The notes: a model not told the origin generated them from the sequence alone. A stretch of 41,460 bases of DNA from an uncultured beta proteobacterium (GCA_903951445.1 CAJBBZ010000088.1:1-41460); one strand, 5' to 3'; shown: positions 19,614-27,588, counted from the first letter of the stretch. Translations and numbers: made by a program.

Positions 19614-20204
19614 TTAGCGCCGGTCCACCAAGGCATGGGCAATCGTGCCTAGGTCCACATATTCCAGCTCACTACCCACCGGCACACCGCGCGCCAGGCG
19701 CGTCGGATTGAGCCCCTTGGCGCGCAGACCTTCGGCGATCACATGGGCCGTGGCCTCGCCTTCGGCAGTGAAATTGGTCGCCAAAATCACCTCGCGCACA
19801 ATGCCGTCGCAAGCGCGCACAAACAATTTATCCAAGCCCAATTCATGCGGTCCTATGCCATCGAGTGGACTGAGTTTGCCCATCAACACAAAGTAGAGCC
19901 CATGGTAGGCGCCAGTACGCTCCATGGCCGCCTGGTCGGCCGGTGTTTCCAACACACAGAGCTGCGTATGGTCGCGGCGGGTGTCCAGGCAGGTGGCGCA
20001 CACCTGGTCTTGGGTAAAGGTGTGGCAGCGTTCGCAATGGCGCACGTTCTCGCTAGCCTCTTGCAAAGCGCGCGCCAAGGCTTGGGCGCCAGGGCGGTCG
20101 CGTTGCAGTAAATGAAAAGCCATGCGCTGCGCTGACTTGATACCCACGCCGGGCAAACGACGCAAGGCCTGAATCAAGGCGTCCAGTGCATGCGCGTCAG
20201 CCAT
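19614..20204 (-). CDS. recR: Recombination mediator RecR
   Basis: Works with RecF and RecO to load RecA on single-stranded gaps. It has 196 residues, normal length. The N-terminal helix-hairpin-helix appears as [20 protein letters not shown]. The C4 zinc finger is [16 protein letters not shown] (57-72). A Toprim domain follows, starting near [20 protein letters not shown], and the C-terminus [20 protein letters not shown] is the Walker-B-like end. The start is ATG 20202-20204. It is 34 nt after ybaB, in the conserved dnaX-ybaB-recR order. Confidence 0.97.
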   Translation of the reverse strand: MADAHALDALIQALRRLPGVGIKSAQRMAFHLLQRDRPGAQALARALQEASENVRHCERCHTFTQDQVCATCLDTRRDHTQLCVLETPADQAAMERTGAYHGLYFVLMGKLSPLDGIGPHELGLDKLFVRACDGIVREVILATNFTAEGEATAHVIAEGLRAKGLNPTRLARGVPVGSELEYVDLGTIAHALVDRR

Positions 20205-20238
20205 GGTGCCATGCCCCCGTTTGGGATGTCATCACGCG

Positions 20239-20562
20239 TTAAAACGGAAGCTTCATACCGGGCGGCAAACCAGCCGTGATCTTGGCCATTTTTTGCGCCG
20301 AGGTTTCTTCCGCCACGCGCAAAGCCGCGTTAAAAGCGGCGGCGACCAGGTCTTCAAGCATGTCTTTATCATCGGCCAACAGGCTGGGGTCGATGGTGAT
20401 GCGCTTGACCTCGTGCTTGCAGGTCATGGTGACCTTGACCAGACCGGAACCGGACTCGCCACTCACTTCAATCAGGCCCAACTCGTCCTGGGCTTTCTTC
20501 ACGTTGTCCTGCATAGCCTGCGCCTGCTTCATCAGGCCGGCAAGTTGTCCTTTATTGAACAT
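20239..20562 (-). CDS. ybaB: YbaB/EbfC nucleoid-associated protein
   Basis: A small DNA-binding protein of 107 residues that forms tweezer-like dimers on the nucleoid. Family marks are [20 protein letters not shown] at the start and [20 protein letters not shown] in the middle, ending [10 protein letters not shown]. The ATG at 20560-20562 is chosen, with AAGGA upstream. A TTG one codon earlier is also in frame. It lies between dnaX (67 nt upstream) and recR (34 nt downstream), the standard arrangement. Confidence 0.96.
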   Translation of the reverse strand: MFNKGQLAGLMKQAQAMQDNVKKAQDELGLIEVSGESGSGLVKVTMTCKHEVKRITIDPSLLADDKDMLEDLVAAAFNAALRVAEETSAQKMAKITAGLPPGMKLPF

Positions 20563-20629
20563 CAAAAATCCTTTTAGCTGTACTTAATAAAAACGGGAAG
20601 TGCCTCTGCCATCCATTGATGACAAAGCA

Positions 20630-22654
20630 CTACAAAGGTCGGATGCTACCGGGAACAATTTTCGCCCCAAAGTCGCGCATCCAAGTTTGTACCAGAGGGT
20701 TGCTGTGGATGATGCGCTCGGCGGCCTGCTGGCGCTCGGCGCTGGCGCTGGCATTGCGGCGTGCTGGGCTGTCACTGACGCGGCCCACCTCCACGGCCAG
20801 CGCAACTGCAAAACCGGCGTCTTGCAGCGCCTGGCTGAGCCGATCGCGGCTACCTGCCTGGTTGAGCGATTCGCTCTCGACCCGCAAAATCCACTGATCC
20901 TCGTCGCGTCCAATCAACTGCGATTGCAATGCCAACTCGCGCGCCAAGGCGTTCACCGCCTGTGACTGGATCAGGGCTTGCACGGTTGCGTGCCAAAAAG
21001 CTCCGTGTTCACTTTCCACAAAGCCGGCCACCGCGCTACTTTGCGTCTGGTCCAGGCGGCTTTCCTGCTGCACCCGCATCGGTACGCCCACCACGCGGTG
21101 CGCGGCGGTGCTTTTTTCAGCGGGCTGCGACTGCGATGGGGTTTGGGATGGCTGAGAAACTTGCGCACCCTTCGCTAGGTCAAGATCAGCGCCATGGCGG
21201 GCATCCTGGTCATGAACCGCCAGCAATTGACCCGGCGGCAACTGGAGGGCGGGGGCAGGAGGAGCAGTAGGTTCAAGCTCAGCGCTATGGGTAGCGGTAA
21301 TACCGGTCCTTGGCACAGCGGCCACACTGGTTGGAGCGCTAGCACTATTGCCTTGCTCCGAGGGCGGACTATGGGATTGCGGCCCCTGCGGCAGCACCTC
21401 CGCGGCAACTGGCAAAGGCGATTTCAGCGCGGGCTCCGGCGTTGGCGCTAGAACATGATCGGCACCATAATCGGCGCCGCGTGCATCCTCAGGCGCCGAT
21501 TTCAGGCTTTTTTTTTCCGCTGCCAGTGGCCCGGCTTGCAAGGATGCATCAACGGGCTTGAAAGCCAGTAAACGCAAAAGCACCATGGTCAGGGCCGCAT
21601 ATTCATCGGGCGCGAGGCCCAAATCGCCTCGTCCGTGCAGGCAAATGCTGTAGAGCAACTGGGTTTCATCAGCGGGCAGCACGGCGGCCAGGCGGGCCAT
21701 GTCCGCCTCCTGAGGGTCGCTGCTATCAAGCGCCGCTGCCTCACCCATGGACTGATAAACCGCCATACGGTGCAAGACGCTGGCAATTTCCTCTAGCGCG
21801 GAAGCGGCGTTCAGACCCTGCACACGCAGGCTTTCCACCGTTTCCACCACTTTGCGGCCATCGCTTTCGGCCAGCGCTTCGATCAAGGCAAACACATACG
21901 AACGGTCCACGCTACCCAGCATTTGCCGTACTGTGGCTTCGGAAAGCTGCCCAGCGCCAAAGGCGATCGCCTGGTCGCTCAGACTCAAGGCGTCGCGCAT
22001 GGAGCCGCGCGCCGCACGCGCCAGCAAATGCAAGGAGGGCTTATCAAAAGCCACTTGTTCTGCGCCCAGCACCTGCTCCAAATGGTCAAAAATGGTTTGC
22101 GGTGCCATGGGTCGCAAATTAAATTGCAGGCAGCGCGAGAGCACGGTTACCGGCACTTTTTGCGGGTCGGTGGTGGCCAGCACAAATTTCAGGTAATCCG
22201 GCGGCTCTTCCAGCGTCTTGAGCATGGCGTTAAACGCATGCCCGGTCAGCATATGCACCTCGTCGATCATGAAGACCTTGAAGCGCCCTTGCACGGGCTT
22301 ATAAACGGCTTGTTCCAGCAGCGCCTGCACTTCGTCCACGCCTCGGTTAGACGCGGCATCTAGCTCGGTGTAATCGACAAAGCGGCCGGCATCGATGTCG
22401 GTGCAAGCCTGGCAGACACCACAAGGCGTAGCGGTAATGCCACCCTGCCCGTCCGGCCCTTGGCAATTGAGAGATTTGGCCAGGATGCGCGAGACCGTGG
22501 TCTTGCCAACCCCCCGCGTACCCGTAAAAAGGTAAGCATGGTGCAGTCGCTGCGTAGTGAGCGCATTACCCAAGGCTTGCACCACATGGCCCTGGCCCAC
22601 CATTTCCGCAAAATTGCGCGGTCGGTATTTGCGGGCAAGAACCAGATAAGACAT
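20630..22654 (-). CDS. dnaX: DNA polymerase III tau subunit (and predicted gamma by slippage)
   Basis: Clamp-loader ATPase and organiser of the replisome. The full product (tau) is 674 residues. The AAA+ domain includes Walker A GTRGVGKTT (45-53), zinc ligands C64, C78, C81 and C84, Walker B MIDEVHML and sensor region VLATTDPQKVPVTVLSRCLQ. Domain III ends near residue 370. A Pro/Ala/Gln-rich linker and the tau-specific C-terminal domain (about 530-674) follow. At codons 380-382 the coding strand has nine consecutive A, with a stem-loop just after and stops in both other frames (see the signal at 21469-21516). A shorter gamma of about 383-388 residues is predicted. It is the second gene of the apparent run from 23428 down to 19614. 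Confidence 0.97.
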   Translation of the reverse strand: MSYLVLARKYRPRNFAEMVGQGHVVQALGNALTTQRLHHAYLFTGTRGVGKTTVSRILAKSLNCQGPDGQGGITATPCGVCQACTDIDAGRFVDYTELDAASNRGVDEVQALLEQAVYKPVQGRFKVFMIDEVHMLTGHAFNAMLKTLEEPPDYLKFVLATTDPQKVPVTVLSRCLQFNLRPMAPQTIFDHLEQVLGAEQVAFDKPSLHLLARAARGSMRDALSLSDQAIAFGAGQLSEATVRQMLGSVDRSYVFALIEALAESDGRKVVETVESLRVQGLNAASALEEIASVLHRMAVYQSMGEAAALDSSDPQEADMARLAAVLPADETQLLYSICLHGRGDLGLAPDEYAALTMVLLRLLAFKPVDASLQAGPLAAEKKSLKSAPEDARGADYGADHVLAPTPEPALKSPLPVAAEVLPQGPQSHSPPSEQGNSASAPTSVAAVPRTGITATHSAELEPTAPPAPALQLPPGQLLAVHDQDARHGADLDLAKGAQVSQPSQTPSQSQPAEKSTAAHRVVGVPMRVQQESRLDQTQSSAVAGFVESEHGAFWHATVQALIQSQAVNALARELALQSQLIGRDEDQWILRVESESLNQAGSRDRLSQALQDAGFAVALAVEVGRVSDSPARRNASASAERQQAAERIIHSNPLVQTWMRDFGAKIVPGSIRPL
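21469..21516 (-). promoter_or_regulatory. dnaX: Programmed frameshift/slippage signal in dnaX
   Basis: On the coding (minus) strand there is a run of nine A (21516 down to 21508) reading GAA AAA AAA A, then 6 nt, then a perfect 10-bp stem: AATCGGCGCC (21501-21492) and GGCGCCGATT (21478-21469), with a 13-nt loop. A -1 shift or one extra A meets TGA at 21491-21489. One lost A meets TGA at 21504-21502. Both give a protein ending just after domain III. Homopolymer, spacer and stem match the known design of bacterial dnaX recoding sites (E. coli ribosomal frameshift, Thermus transcriptional slippage). Use in this organism is inferred. Confidence 0.8.
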
Positions 22655-22694
22655 AGGCAGATTCTACGGCGGCCCGTCCGCGCGCCCCGCGCAG

Positions 22695-22738
22695 GCAATA
22701 GCGCGCTCAAGCGCGATTGCTGGGGGCCTAGGCCCCAG
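22695..22738. terminator. Two adjacent hairpins upstream of dnaX
   Basis: The first is GCAAT (22695-22699), two unpaired bases, CGCGC, a 4-nt loop, then GCGCG ATTGC to 22720. The second is CTGGGGGCC/GGCCCCAG (22720-22738), with one bulged G. They lie in the 105-nt gap between the end of the chalcone-isomerase-like gene and the dnaX start. Neither has a T-run on the minus strand. They may slow read-through or mark an mRNA processing point, so it is uncertain whether dnaX depends on the upstream promoter. Confidence 0.4.
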
Positions 22739-22759
22739 TTCCAAGCAGGCCGCCGGACC

Positions 22760-23428
22760 TTAAATCGCCGCTTTGGCAGGCGCAGGGGCGGTTTGACCGA
22801 GCATGGCTTCTTTTAATTGGCGGTCTGCCGGATCCTGGCCCAACCACAAGCGCATCAATGCCACATAAAACTGCGGCTCTTTGATGGTCTCCCCCACTTG
22901 CTTGCCGTTGTGCGACATCGAGGTGCCCACGCCTGGCACAAAGTCAAGCGCCAAGGTCTCGCCCACGCCAAGCTTTTTACCACCCGCAAAAACCTGCGCA
23001 AAAGCGTCTCCCATACGACTGGTTCCGGGAACAATTTTGCTCAAATCCTCGCCTTTGGGCGTGTTGTTTTCAATACCGCGCACGAACAATTTTCCCAACT
23101 CCGCACCATCGACATCGCGCAGCATGACCAAATGAATGCGTTTGGGGCCACTGGCAGACAAAGCGGCTTCAGGCGTTGTAACCTTATTCTGCAAATACAG
23201 GCCTGCAGCATACACTTTGAAACCGAAGCGGTAGCGAATCCCCGCGCCATTGAGGTTGAGTGCGCTATCGGCCACTTCCACCGACTTGGTAAACGTGGCC
23301 GGCCCGAAGGTGACGTTTTGCGCCTGCACAACCGGGTCCGCCATGGCGATTGCCAAAACCAAGCCCATCGAGCGCCCCACCCGGGCTAATTTGACACGCC
23401 ATGCTTGACTGGTACCGATTTGCTTCAT
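22760..23428 (-). CDS. Secreted chalcone-isomerase-like domain protein
   Basis: A 222-residue protein with a signal peptide (about 1-36, ending VVQAQ) and a chalcone isomerase-like domain (CHASRT/Chalcone_3 type). The domain begins FTKSVEVADSALNLNGAGIR and continues FKVYAAGLYLQNK and KRIHLVMLRDVDGAELGKLF. In bacteria this fold is usually not a flavonoid enzyme and may bind fatty acids or other lipids. No function is proven. The start is ATG 23426-23428, with AAGGGA about 8 nt upstream. A sigma-70-like promoter lies about 90 nt upstream (23520-23549). It precedes dnaX by 105 nt. Confidence 0.88.
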   Translation of the reverse strand: MKQIGTSQAWRVKLARVGRSMGLVLAIAMADPVVQAQNVTFGPATFTKSVEVADSALNLNGAGIRYRFGFKVYAAGLYLQNKVTTPEAALSASGPKRIHLVMLRDVDGAELGKLFVRGIENNTPKGEDLSKIVPGTSRMGDAFAQVFAGGKKLGVGETLALDFVPGVGTSMSHNGKQVGETIKEPQFYVALMRLWLGQDPADRQLKEAMLGQTAPAPAKAAI

Positions 23429-23779
23429 ATTTTTTGTCCCTTCTGTTTAAAAAATGTAAATTGAACTTTGCTGAACCTGCGCCCTTAATACTGGTTTTCC
23501 TAACGGTCAGGTCGCTAGCTTTATATCACCATATTAATATTGGTTGCAAATTTAATAAATATAAGCGCAAGGTCGTCAAGCCTAATGCTTCGGACAAAGA
23601 ACTTGAGCCTGGCCCTGTGGCGGCCCCGAGAACCGTCGTCGCACGGGACGGTCGTTCCAGAGCAAACATGGTGTGCCGCGGATGGACGCGTCCGAACACC
23701 CAGGCCTGGCATGCCCCGCTTACGCTGCCAAACCCTGTAAATCCGGTATATTGCACCTCATGAAAAACGGAGCCATGCT
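23429..23779. other. 351-nt divergent intergenic region, partly AT-rich
   Basis: Control region between the chalcone-isomerase-like gene (minus) and the AbfD-like gene (plus). The half next to the minus gene (about 23440-23575) is clearly more AT-rich than its surroundings and holds the promoter noted separately. The other half holds two inverted repeats that could be operators: ACCGTC/GACGGT (23632-23637 and 23647-23652) and the perfect palindrome GGACGCGTCC (23684-23693). No convincing promoter for the plus gene is visible. TATATT near 23743 lacks a -35. No ORF here looks genuine. Confidence 0.5.
23520..23549 (-). promoter_or_regulatory. Candidate sigma-70 promoter for the chalcone-isomerase-like gene
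   Basis: On the minus strand TTGCAA (23549-23544) serves as -35 and TATAAA (23525-23520) as -10, with an 18-nt spacer. Transcription would start near 23513, giving a leader of about 85 nt before the ATG at 23428. The surrounding AT-rich DNA fits a promoter. It may also feed dnaX, ybaB and recR. Confidence 0.45.
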
Positions 23780-25444
23780 ATGAATATGCCCGCAGCAACC
23801 GCCCTTTTGATGAGCGGCGACGAATACCGCGAATCCCTGCGCCGCTACCGCCCCCGGGTATTTTTGGATGGCCAATTGGTCGAATCCGTTGTGGATGAAC
23901 CCGGTTTTGCGCCGGGCATGAATGCCATCGCGCTGACATATGACTACGCGCTCAAACCGCAGTACGCCAAAGTCATGACTGCGGTCCAGCAAAGCAGCGG
24001 TAAAACCGTGAACCGGCTCACCCACATCAACACCAGCGCCGGTGACCTGCTCAATAAGCTCGAAGCCGTTCGTCTGGTCTGCCAAGAAACCGGTTGCGCC
24101 CAGCGCTACCTGACACACGACGCGCTCAACGCCATTGGCCAAGTCAGCGCGCACATCGATGACGCCAAAGGCAGCACCGAGCACACCGCGAAATTCCTGA
24201 ACTATATGCACCGGGTGCAAGACCAGGACTTAACGCTGGGCGTGGCAATGACCGACGCCAAGGGCGACCGGGGCCTTCGCCCCCACCAGCAAGGCAACCG
24301 GGACAGCTATGTCCACATCGTCGATTACCACGCCAAGCACAACGGACAGCACGGCATCCTGATTTCCGGCACCAAAGCCATCGTCACCGGCGCGCCCTAT
24401 ATGCATGAACTGCTGGTGATGCCCTGCCGCAATATGGGCCAGGCCGATGCGGACTTTGCGGTCTGCTGCGCCGTGCCGATCGACGCACCGGGCCTGACCA
24501 TCATCGCCCGCCCCGCCGGCCGGCCCGGCGAACCCGAACACGGCGCGGCCTTGTTTAGCAGCAAATACGGCCAAAGCACGGCGGTATGCATGTTTGACAA
24601 GGTGTTTGTGCCCATGGACCACGTGTTTTACGCGGGCGAATGGGAACACTCCGGCCACCTGACCTATAGCTACGCTACCCACCACCGCCATACCTGCATT
24701 GGCGCGCGCGCTGGGTTTGGCGATTTGCTGATTGGCGCAGGCGCATTGATGTGCGAGGCCAATGGCTTTGACCCCGGCCAGGAGAGCCACTTGCGTGAAC
24801 AAATGGTGGAGCTGATCACCATCACCGAAAGCTTTTATGCCTGCGGCGTGGCGGCCAGCGTCTATGGCAAAGCAGACCCAAACAGCCACAGCTTTGTGCC
24901 CGATGCAGTGTTTTCCAATATCGGCAAACTGTTGCTGGCGACCAAAATTTATGACATGCACCGCATCGCGCACTATGTCAGCGGCGGCCTGATCGTCACC
25001 CTGCCCGGCCCGGACGAAGACCACAACCCCGAGACCGGCGCCAAGCTCAGCGAGGTGCTGCGCGCCAACCCGGACGTGCCCTACGAGCAGCGCATACAAA
25101 CCGCGCGCTTTATTGAAGACCTGACCGCCGGTTACCAAGGCGGCTGGTATTCGGTCATCAGCCTGCACGGCGGCGGCTCGCCAGCCGCCATGAAACAAGA
25201 GATTTACCGCAACTACCCCATAGGCTCCAAAGTGGAGTTGGTGGAACGCTTGCTAGAGCGCGGTATTGCCGCCGACGGCTCTGCGGCGCCCGCCCCGCAT
25301 GACCCTGAGCGCGCCATTACCCAAAACCGCCAACCGGGCAAATGCTGCGACACCGGCTGCACCGTGCCGGGTACGCCCATGATGGTGGACTTGCCCACGG
25401 TGGAGGCGACGCTGCCTTCCAAACGCGTGGGGCCCAAGCCTTGA
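23780..25444 (+). CDS. 4-hydroxybutyryl-CoA dehydratase-like flavoprotein (HpaB/AbfD family) with altered cluster ligands
   Basis: A 554-residue member of the family that includes 4-hydroxybutyryl-CoA dehydratase (AbfD) and HpaB-type monooxygenases. Similarity to AbfD runs through most of the protein, e.g. MSGDEYRESLRRYRPRVF at the start, AMTDAKGDRGLRP (156-168), GFGDLLIGAGAL and SLHGGGSPAAMKQEIYRNY. AbfD holds its [4Fe-4S] cluster with C99, C103, H292 and C299. By alignment from memory these are C106, Y110, H302 and A309 here, so two of four ligands are lost. A C-terminal extension of about 50 residues carries CCDTGC. The start is ATG 23780, with GGAG 7 nt upstream. It is convergent with two crotonase genes. 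A true dehydratase reaction is doubtful. A flavin-dependent acyl-CoA reaction is plausible. Confidence 0.82.
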   Translation: MNMPAATALLMSGDEYRESLRRYRPRVFLDGQLVESVVDEPGFAPGMNAIALTYDYALKPQYAKVMTAVQQSSGKTVNRLTHINTSAGDLLNKLEAVRLVCQETGCAQRYLTHDALNAIGQVSAHIDDAKGSTEHTAKFLNYMHRVQDQDLTLGVAMTDAKGDRGLRPHQQGNRDSYVHIVDYHAKHNGQHGILISGTKAIVTGAPYMHELLVMPCRNMGQADADFAVCCAVPIDAPGLTIIARPAGRPGEPEHGAALFSSKYGQSTAVCMFDKVFVPMDHVFYAGEWEHSGHLTYSYATHHRHTCIGARAGFGDLLIGAGALMCEANGFDPGQESHLREQMVELITITESFYACGVAASVYGKADPNSHSFVPDAVFSNIGKLLLATKIYDMHRIAHYVSGGLIVTLPGPDEDHNPETGAKLSEVLRANPDVPYEQRIQTARFIEDLTAGYQGGWYSVISLHGGGSPAAMKQEIYRNYPIGSKVELVERLLERGIAADGSAAPAPHDPERAITQNRQPGKCCDTGCTVPGTPMMVDLPTVEATLPSKRVGPKP

Positions 25445-25475
25445 ATCCAAAGTAAGTTTTCATAAGCCCAATTCG

Positions 25476-25562
25476 GTCATCGCGAGCGCAGCGAAGCAAT
25501 CCACTGGGACTTATGCGTTCAGCGCTTATGGATCGCCACGTCGCTGCGCTCCTCGCGATGAC
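25476..25562. repeat. MITE-like inverted-repeat element
   Basis: An 87-nt element with imperfect inverted ends: GTCATCGCGAG followed by CGCAGCGA on the left, and TCGCTGCG followed by CTCGCGATGAC on the right. The arms continue to AATCC and GGATC. The middle of about 30 nt is unrelated. Elements of this general kind, ending in GC-rich 'aatgac/gtcat' arms, are dispersed in many environmental bacteria. It sits between the convergent AbfD-like and crotonase genes and could fold into a long hairpin in either transcript. A decayed half copy is at 19042-19068. Confidence 0.75.
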
Positions 25563-25608
25563 ATGGTTTGCAGACTTTCGCTGACCCACTTCCCTCGCCT
25601 AGCAAAAG

Positions 25609-26763
25609 CTAGGCGCCCTTAGTGGCCTTACGCTTGGTCTTTTCAATGGCTTTTTCCTTGGACTTGGTCTTGGATTTTTCTTTTTTCGGGGGCTTCGCCG
25701 CCCGTTTTCCACTCACATCGCGCGACCACACCGACCGCGCATCCGGCGTGGGCGGGTCCATGAACGCATCGCCGAAATCACCTGGACCCGGTTCAGGCAA
25801 GGGGCGTCCGCTGTCGCGCCACTCCACCGCTGCTGGAAAACCATAGGTCTGCGCATAACGCTTAAACCACAATCCTTCGGGCGAATGGCGGGTGATGCCG
25901 TCAAACACATTGGCAAACATTTGCGTCTGCTCCAGGCCCATAGCGTCTATGGCCTGGTTGATCACCAACTTGTTCATCATCAATTGGTTTTTCGGCACCC
26001 CGGCCATGCGCTCTGCCAGCTGCTGCACCACGGCATCTAGTTTGGCAAGCGGCGCTACCTCGGTGGCCAAGCCCCATTCAAAAGCCTGCTTGCCGTCGAT
26101 CAAATCGCCAGTCAACATCATGCGTTTGGCGCGCATCGCGCCCAGGCGATAGACCCACATCGCCGGGCTGGGGCATCCCCATACGCGCACCGGCATATAG
26201 CCAATGCGCGCCTTGTCCTCCATCACAATAAAGTCGCAGCAACTCGCAATGTCGCTACCGCCCGCCGCCGCATAGCCGTGGACGCGCGCTATGGTGGGCT
26301 TGTAGGAACGCCACAAACTCATAAAGTCTTCGGTATTGCGCTTCATGAATTTGTAGTCGATCATCGGGTCCCAGGGCATGGGCTGGGTGATGACGTTGGT
26401 GGGGTCGCCCTCGGCATAGTGTTTGAGGTCGTAACCGGCGCAAAACGCATCGCCTGCGCCGCGCAACACAATCACATGCACCCGGTCATCGGCATTGGCC
26501 AGTTCCACCGCCTGGCGGATTTCGCCTGGCATCTCGTCGTTGATCGCGTTCAGGCGCTCGGGCCGATTGAGGGTGATGGTGGCTATTCGCCCTTGCACCG
26601 CAATGTGTAGCGTGGAAAAGACGCGGTCTGCATGAACGCTGGCCATGCGTTTGCCTAGGGCCGCAGCGGGTTTGGTCGTTTTTTTAGAGGAAGCAGTAGA
26701 TGGTTTTTTTGCTGCCTTCTTGGCCGCCGGTACTGCCGCTTTGTCGGTGGATTTGCTTGCCAT
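25609..26763 (-). CDS. Crotonase-fold protein with lysine-rich tails at both ends
   Basis: A 384-residue protein. The crotonase domain (about 48-300) has the oxyanion-hole motifs FCAGYDLKH (107-115) and [12 protein letters not shown] (162-173). Enoyl-CoA hydratases use two glutamates. Here the first position is D171 and the second lies in [11 protein letters not shown] with no Glu, so it is not a standard hydratase. The N-terminal 39 residues ([20 protein letters not shown]) and C-terminal 35 ([14 protein letters not shown]) are Lys/Ala/Pro-rich, resembling histone-H1-like or PHB-granule/DNA-binding tails. An in-frame ATG at codon 40 (MASVHADR) could give a form without the N-tail. The ATG at 26763 has AAAGG about 9 nt upstream. 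It follows the other crotonase gene by 21 nt. Confidence 0.85.
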   Translation of the reverse strand: MASKSTDKAAVPAAKKAAKKPSTASSKKTTKPAAALGKRMASVHADRVFSTLHIAVQGRIATITLNRPERLNAINDEMPGEIRQAVELANADDRVHVIVLRGAGDAFCAGYDLKHYAEGDPTNVITQPMPWDPMIDYKFMKRNTEDFMSLWRSYKPTIARVHGYAAAGGSDIASCCDFIVMEDKARIGYMPVRVWGCPSPAMWVYRLGAMRAKRMMLTGDLIDGKQAFEWGLATEVAPLAKLDAVVQQLAERMAGVPKNQLMMNKLVINQAIDAMGLEQTQMFANVFDGITRHSPEGLWFKRYAQTYGFPAAVEWRDSGRPLPEPGPGDFGDAFMDPPTPDARSVWSRDVSGKRAAKPPKKEKSKTKSKEKAIEKTKRKATKGA

Positions 26764-26784
26764 GTGAACTGCCTTTGTACTGCA

Positions 26785-27588
26785 TTAAATAGAAGAAAAA
26801 TCGCCATGGCGGCCCAGGCCGTCCTTGAAGCGTCCAGCACCGCCCACGCCTTCTTGCACCAGACATTCCAGGCCGTTGTACCACTCCTTGCGCATGGCAT
26901 CGCGCACGGTTTCGCCATGTTGCATATAGATGGAACGCCGGTCTGCGCGCACGCAGGCTTGCGGGAAGCGGGCAATTTCAGCGGCCAGTTTTTCGGCCTC
27001 CTGGCGCGCCTGCCCGCGCGGCACCAGGCGCTCGCACGCGCCAATGGCCAGGGCCTCGGTAGCGGGCACTTTGCGTCCGGTCAGCGTAATTTCCATCGCC
27101 CGGCCCATGCCCACCAAACGCGGCAGGCGCACCGTGCCGCCATCGAGCAGGGGAATGCCCCAGCGTCGGCAATACACGCCAAAGTACGCATCCTCGGCCA
27201 TCACGCGCATATCGCACCACAGGGCGAGTTCAAAGCCGCCCGCCACCGCCGGGCCTTCCACCGCAGCGATCACGGGCTTGGACAAATCCAAACGCGTGGG
27301 GCCCAAAGGGCCGCGCGGCACGTGGCGTGTCGGGTCGGTGGGATAGTCAATATCGGTGAGCGGACGCTCCGAATCGGTCAGGGTGCTGGCGTATTTCAAA
27401 TCCCAGCCCGCGCAAAAGGCGCCGCCCTCGCCCCACAACACGGCGACGCTGGCGCTGTCGTCCCGGTCAAACTCCTCAAAGGCTGCCACCAGGGCATCGG
27501 CGCTGTCCGGGTCCATGGCGTTGCGCGCTTCGTCAAAGCGGCTATGGATGATGGTCCATACCGCTGCGTTTTTTTCAATTCTCACCAT
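26785..27588 (-). CDS. Crotonase-family (enoyl-CoA hydratase/isomerase-like) protein
   Basis: A 267-residue crotonase-fold protein acting on a CoA thioester. Oxyanion-hole motifs are FCAGWDLKY (58-66) and GPAVAGGFELALWCD (112-126), with E120 at the first catalytic Glu position. The second Glu of true hydratases is missing: the stretch reads YFGVYCRRWGIPLLDGGTVR. The reaction may be isomerisation, hydrolysis or something else. The start is ATG 27586-27588, with AGGAG about 10 nt upstream. It is first in a two-gene unit with the tailed crotonase and was probably paired with it for long, since the two sequences differ strongly. Confidence 0.88.
   Translation of the reverse strand: MVRIEKNAAVWTIIHSRFDEARNAMDPDSADALVAAFEEFDRDDSASVAVLWGEGGAFCAGWDLKYASTLTDSERPLTDIDYPTDPTRHVPRGPLGPTRLDLSKPVIAAVEGPAVAGGFELALWCDMRVMAEDAYFGVYCRRWGIPLLDGGTVRLPRLVGMGRAMEITLTGRKVPATEALAIGACERLVPRGQARQEAEKLAAEIARFPQACVRADRRSIYMQHGETVRDAMRKEWYNGLECLVQEGVGGAGRFKDGLGRHGDFSSI

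Noticed and set aside
21508-21516. The A9 run in dnaX as a sequencing error or a broken gene
   Set aside because: The frame stays open through A9 to a normal tau C-terminus, and a precise stem-loop and nearby stops in both other frames fit a recoding signal better.
24230-25198. A 322-codon open frame antisense to the AbfD-like gene
   Set aside because: Composition (Gly, Val, His, Ala-rich) is that of a shadow frame in GC-rich DNA. The plus strand encodes a clear flavoprotein over the same span.
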